NCBI GenBank assembly: GCA_011192055.1 | Contig: DUES01000156.1 | Coordinates: 7,066-13,073, forward strand | Reading direction: 5' to 3' | Source: Dehalococcoidia bacterium | Lineage (GTDB): Bacteria > Chloroflexota > Dehalococcoidia > Dehalococcoidales > Fen-1064 | Length of the DNA stretch: 6,008 bases | Shown here: piece after piece, positions 4,131-6,008 of the stretch | Position numbering within the stretch: the first letter of the stretch is position 1 | Layout: each line of letters starts with the position of its first letter | Position numbers and translations under genes: made by a program | Notes under the pieces: generated by a model | Database searches by the model: none | What the model saw: only the letters and a program-made list of their open reading frames with translations | Told to the model about the DNA's origin: nothing

Positions 4131-6008
4131 TAAAAGGATAGGGGTCTTTGTCTGCCATTGCGGCACAAATATCGCCGGAACGGTTGATGTAAACTATGTG
4201 GCAGACAAAATCAGGGAATATCCCGGTGTAGTCCATACCGAGGACTACATCTATATGTGTTCGGACCCCGGACAGGACCTGATTCGCAAAGCGATACGGG
4301 AGCATGCACTTACCGATATTGTAGTTGCCAGTTGTACCCCATCGCTCCACCTGCAGACGTTCCGCAGGGCTGCTGCACTGGAAGGTGTTAATCCATACCG
4401 TGTTGAAATGGCCAATATCAGGGAACAGTGCAGTTGGCCTCATACTCACGAGAAAGAGACCGCCACACGTAAGGCCGTAACCATAATCCGGGCTACGATT
4501 GAAAAACTGCGATTGAACAGGGGGCTGGTGCCCTCCGCTATTCCCATTACCAGGAGAGCCCTTGTTATCGGTGGCGGGATTGCCGGTATTCAGGCAGCAC
4601 TGGATATCGCTCAAGGCGGACGTGAAGTGGTCCTCGTTGAGCGTGATACCGTATTAGGGGGACATGCACTGCAACTGGCAGGCACGTTTCCCGACCTGGA
4701 GAGGGCGACCTGCCTGGTAGCGTCCAGGATATCAGAGGTTATAAACCATCCCCTGATAAAGATATATATTTTCTCGGAAATAGAGGAGGTCACCGGGTAC
4801 ATCGGTAATTTCAATGTGAGGATTCGCAGGAAGGCCTGTTTCGTGGACAGAGACCGCTGTACCGGTTGCGGGTTATGCCTGGAACAGTGTCCGGTATCGG
4901 TTGACTCGGAGTTTGACCGTGGCCTTACGAAACGCAAGGCAATCGAGATACCAGCCACGGATAAGATGCCGTTCTGCCCGAGAATAGACACTGACTCCTG
5001 TCTCCGTTTCACGGGTGACGAGTGCCGTGCCTGCCGGGAGATTTGTCCCGCAGATGCCATAAACTACGAAGATTCGGACACGGTGGTTGAAGAAGGAATC
5101 GGGGCAATTGTTGCCGCACCGGGGTATGAACTGCTTTCAAAGGGTATTCCCGAATACATACCGGATGACCCTGATATTATTGATGGACTTCAATTCGAGA
5201 GAATCCTATCTCCAAATGGTCCGACCGGTGGTGAAGTAAGAAGGCCTTCCGACGGACGGATACCGCGTGAAGTAGTCTTCATTTCATGTGTCGGTTCCCG
5301 TGACCCGGAACACGGCAAGTCATACTGTTCCCGCATCTGCTGCATGTATATTGCCAAGCAAGCCCTGCTCTATCGCCGGGCTGTTCCCGATGGCCAGGTA
5401 TATATCTTCTACAAGGATATCAGGTCCGATGCCAGGGACTTCGAGGAATTTGTGCAGGATGCGATGAACGAAGGCGGTATCCTTTACATGAAGGGCGATG
5501 TATCGATGATGTACCGTGAAGGTGACGGGATTCGGGTCGTCGGAGTGGATACACTGGTCGGGAAAAAGATAGAGATTATGGCCGACATGGTGGTACTGGC
5601 TCGTGCGATAGTACCCCGGACCAGTACACGGGAACTGGGGCGAAGGCTTAATATTGCTTCTGACGAGCATGGTTTCCTGACAGAAGCGCACATTAAACTG
5701 CGTCCTGTTGAGAGTTTGACATCCGGTATCTTTCTGGCAGGTACCGCGCAGTGGCCCCGTGACCTGCCGGATACAATAGCATCGGCAAGTGCCACTGCCA
5801 GCAAAGTACTGGCCATGTTCTCCCGGGAGGAACTACTCCGTGAACCCACGATAGCCTCGGTAGATGAAGAGACCTGCACCGGATGCGGGCAGTGTGTCTC
5901 AATCTGCGCATACCGGGCAATACAGGTGGACGAAAAAACAAAGTTAGCTTCTGTTAATGAAGCATTGTGCGAAGGCTGCGGAGCCTGCGCCGCTACCTGT
6001 CCGTCCAA
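4114..6008 (+). CDS. hdrA: HdrA-like FAD/iron-sulfur subunit 2 (partial, runs off the window end)
   Basis: This second HdrA paralogue is open to the right edge, giving 631 residues with no stop. ATG at 4114 overlaps the end of the first hdrA by 17 bases. An in-frame TAG at 4108 rules out earlier starts, and ATG at 4117 is the only close alternative. No good Shine-Dalgarno site is seen, so translational coupling is likely. Order of parts: the canonical N-terminal domain with CHCG (14-17), MCSDPGQ (48-54), SCTPSLH (73-79) and NIREQCSW (101-108); FAD motif GGGIAG (153-158); inserted ferredoxin (C249, C252, C255, C259-Pro; C296, C304, C307, C311-Pro); the C392-x12-C405-x3-C409-C410 signature with K415; and a C-terminal ferredoxin (C588, C591, C594, C598; C619, C622, C625, C629-Pro). 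Odd points: the flavin-domain ATG motif reads APG (335-337), the first Cys of the DCxxC element is Arg (R197, C200 kept), and QGPKD is QWPRD (546-550). It probably pairs with the shorter HdrA. Anything beyond residue 631, such as a fused MvhD-like domain, cannot be seen. Confidence 0.9.
   Translation, partial: MMARDSKRIGVFVCHCGTNIAGTVDVNYVADKIREYPGVVHTEDYIYMCSDPGQDLIRKAIREHALTDIVVASCTPSLHLQTFRRAAALEGVNPYRVEMANIREQCSWPHTHEKETATRKAVTIIRATIEKLRLNRGLVPSAIPITRRALVIGGGIAGIQAALDIAQGGREVVLVERDTVLGGHALQLAGTFPDLERATCLVASRISEVINHPLIKIYIFSEIEEVTGYIGNFNVRIRRKACFVDRDRCTGCGLCLEQCPVSVDSEFDRGLTKRKAIEIPATDKMPFCPRIDTDSCLRFTGDECRACREICPADAINYEDSDTVVEEGIGAIVAAPGYELLSKGIPEYIPDDPDIIDGLQFERILSPNGPTGGEVRRPSDGRIPREVVFISCVGSRDPEHGKSYCSRICCMYIAKQALLYRRAVPDGQVYIFYKDIRSDARDFEEFVQDAMNEGGILYMKGDVSMMYREGDGIRVVGVDTLVGKKIEIMADMVVLARAIVPRTSTRELGRRLNIASDEHGFLTEAHIKLRPVESLTSGIFLAGTAQWPRDLPDTIASASATASKVLAMFSREELLREPTIASVDEETCTGCGQCVSICAYRAIQVDEKTKLASVNEALCEGCGACAATCPS

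Noticed and set aside
3985..4614. Long reverse-strand open frame of 209 codons, and another from 4611 to 5060
   Set aside because: Both lie opposite the two hdrA genes. Their translations show no recognisable family, while the forward frame carries all cluster and FAD motifs.
5484..6008. Reverse-strand open frame of 174 codons at the right edge
   Set aside because: It is a shadow of HdrA2, whose forward frame continues through two ferredoxin clusters to the window end. The reverse product is low-complexity Ser/Arg-rich and resembles no family I know.
2367..6008. QmoA/QmoB-type pair of the sulfate-reduction membrane complex
   Set aside because: The short-plus-long HdrA pair is reminiscent of Qmo, but the linked soluble HdrB with two full CCG domains and a separate HdrC fit HdrABC better. 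No membrane QmoC segment is seen in the window.

Overview
The window holds one complete stand-alone gene followed by a compact forward-strand operon that runs off the right edge. Nothing on the reverse strand looks like a real gene. Base composition is close to half G+C. The proteins are anaerobic iron-sulfur and flavin enzymes with bacterial-style Shine-Dalgarno sites. The heterodisulfide-reductase-like genes, together with an acetoacetate-decarboxylase-like protein, suggest a strict anaerobe. An uncultured bacterium such as a Chloroflexota/Dehalococcoidia-type or sulfate-reducer-type lineage fits, but this placement is inference from gene content only. There is no taxonomic marker in the window.

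Layout. (1) 19-756: a protein of the acetoacetate decarboxylase (ADC) fold with the Lys-Lys catalytic pair but apparently without two other decarboxylase residues. It is preceded by a perfect Shine-Dalgarno site. (2) 757-1060: about 300 bases with no convincing gene, containing a short hairpin plus T-run (possible terminator), a competing inverted repeat, and two hairpins just before the next operon. (3) 1061-6008: hdrC, hdrB, hdrA and a second hdrA-like gene. They are separated by 7 and 3 bases and then overlap by 17 bases, so they form one transcription unit. The last gene is cut off by the window end inside its C-terminal ferredoxin domain. Because it has no stop codon in the window, it is easily missed by a simple ORF search.

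How the genes work together. HdrA-type subunits carry FAD and several [4Fe-4S] clusters. HdrC is a small two-cluster ferredoxin-like wire, and HdrB carries two CCG-type noncubane [4Fe-4S] sites where a disulfide or other substrate is reduced. In methanogens this soluble complex performs flavin-based electron bifurcation. Here the module has two unequal HdrA proteins. The first (587 aa) keeps a canonical-looking flavin core but lacks the C-terminal 2[4Fe-4S] domain and has a degenerate N-terminal domain. The second keeps the N-terminal signature and the C-terminal ferredoxin domain but has changes at conserved flavin-domain positions. The complementary pattern suggests a working HdrA1-HdrA2 heteromer. 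No electron-input partner (MvhD, hydrogenase, formate dehydrogenase, Flx/Flox or MetFV-like) is visible, so the donor and substrate are unknown.
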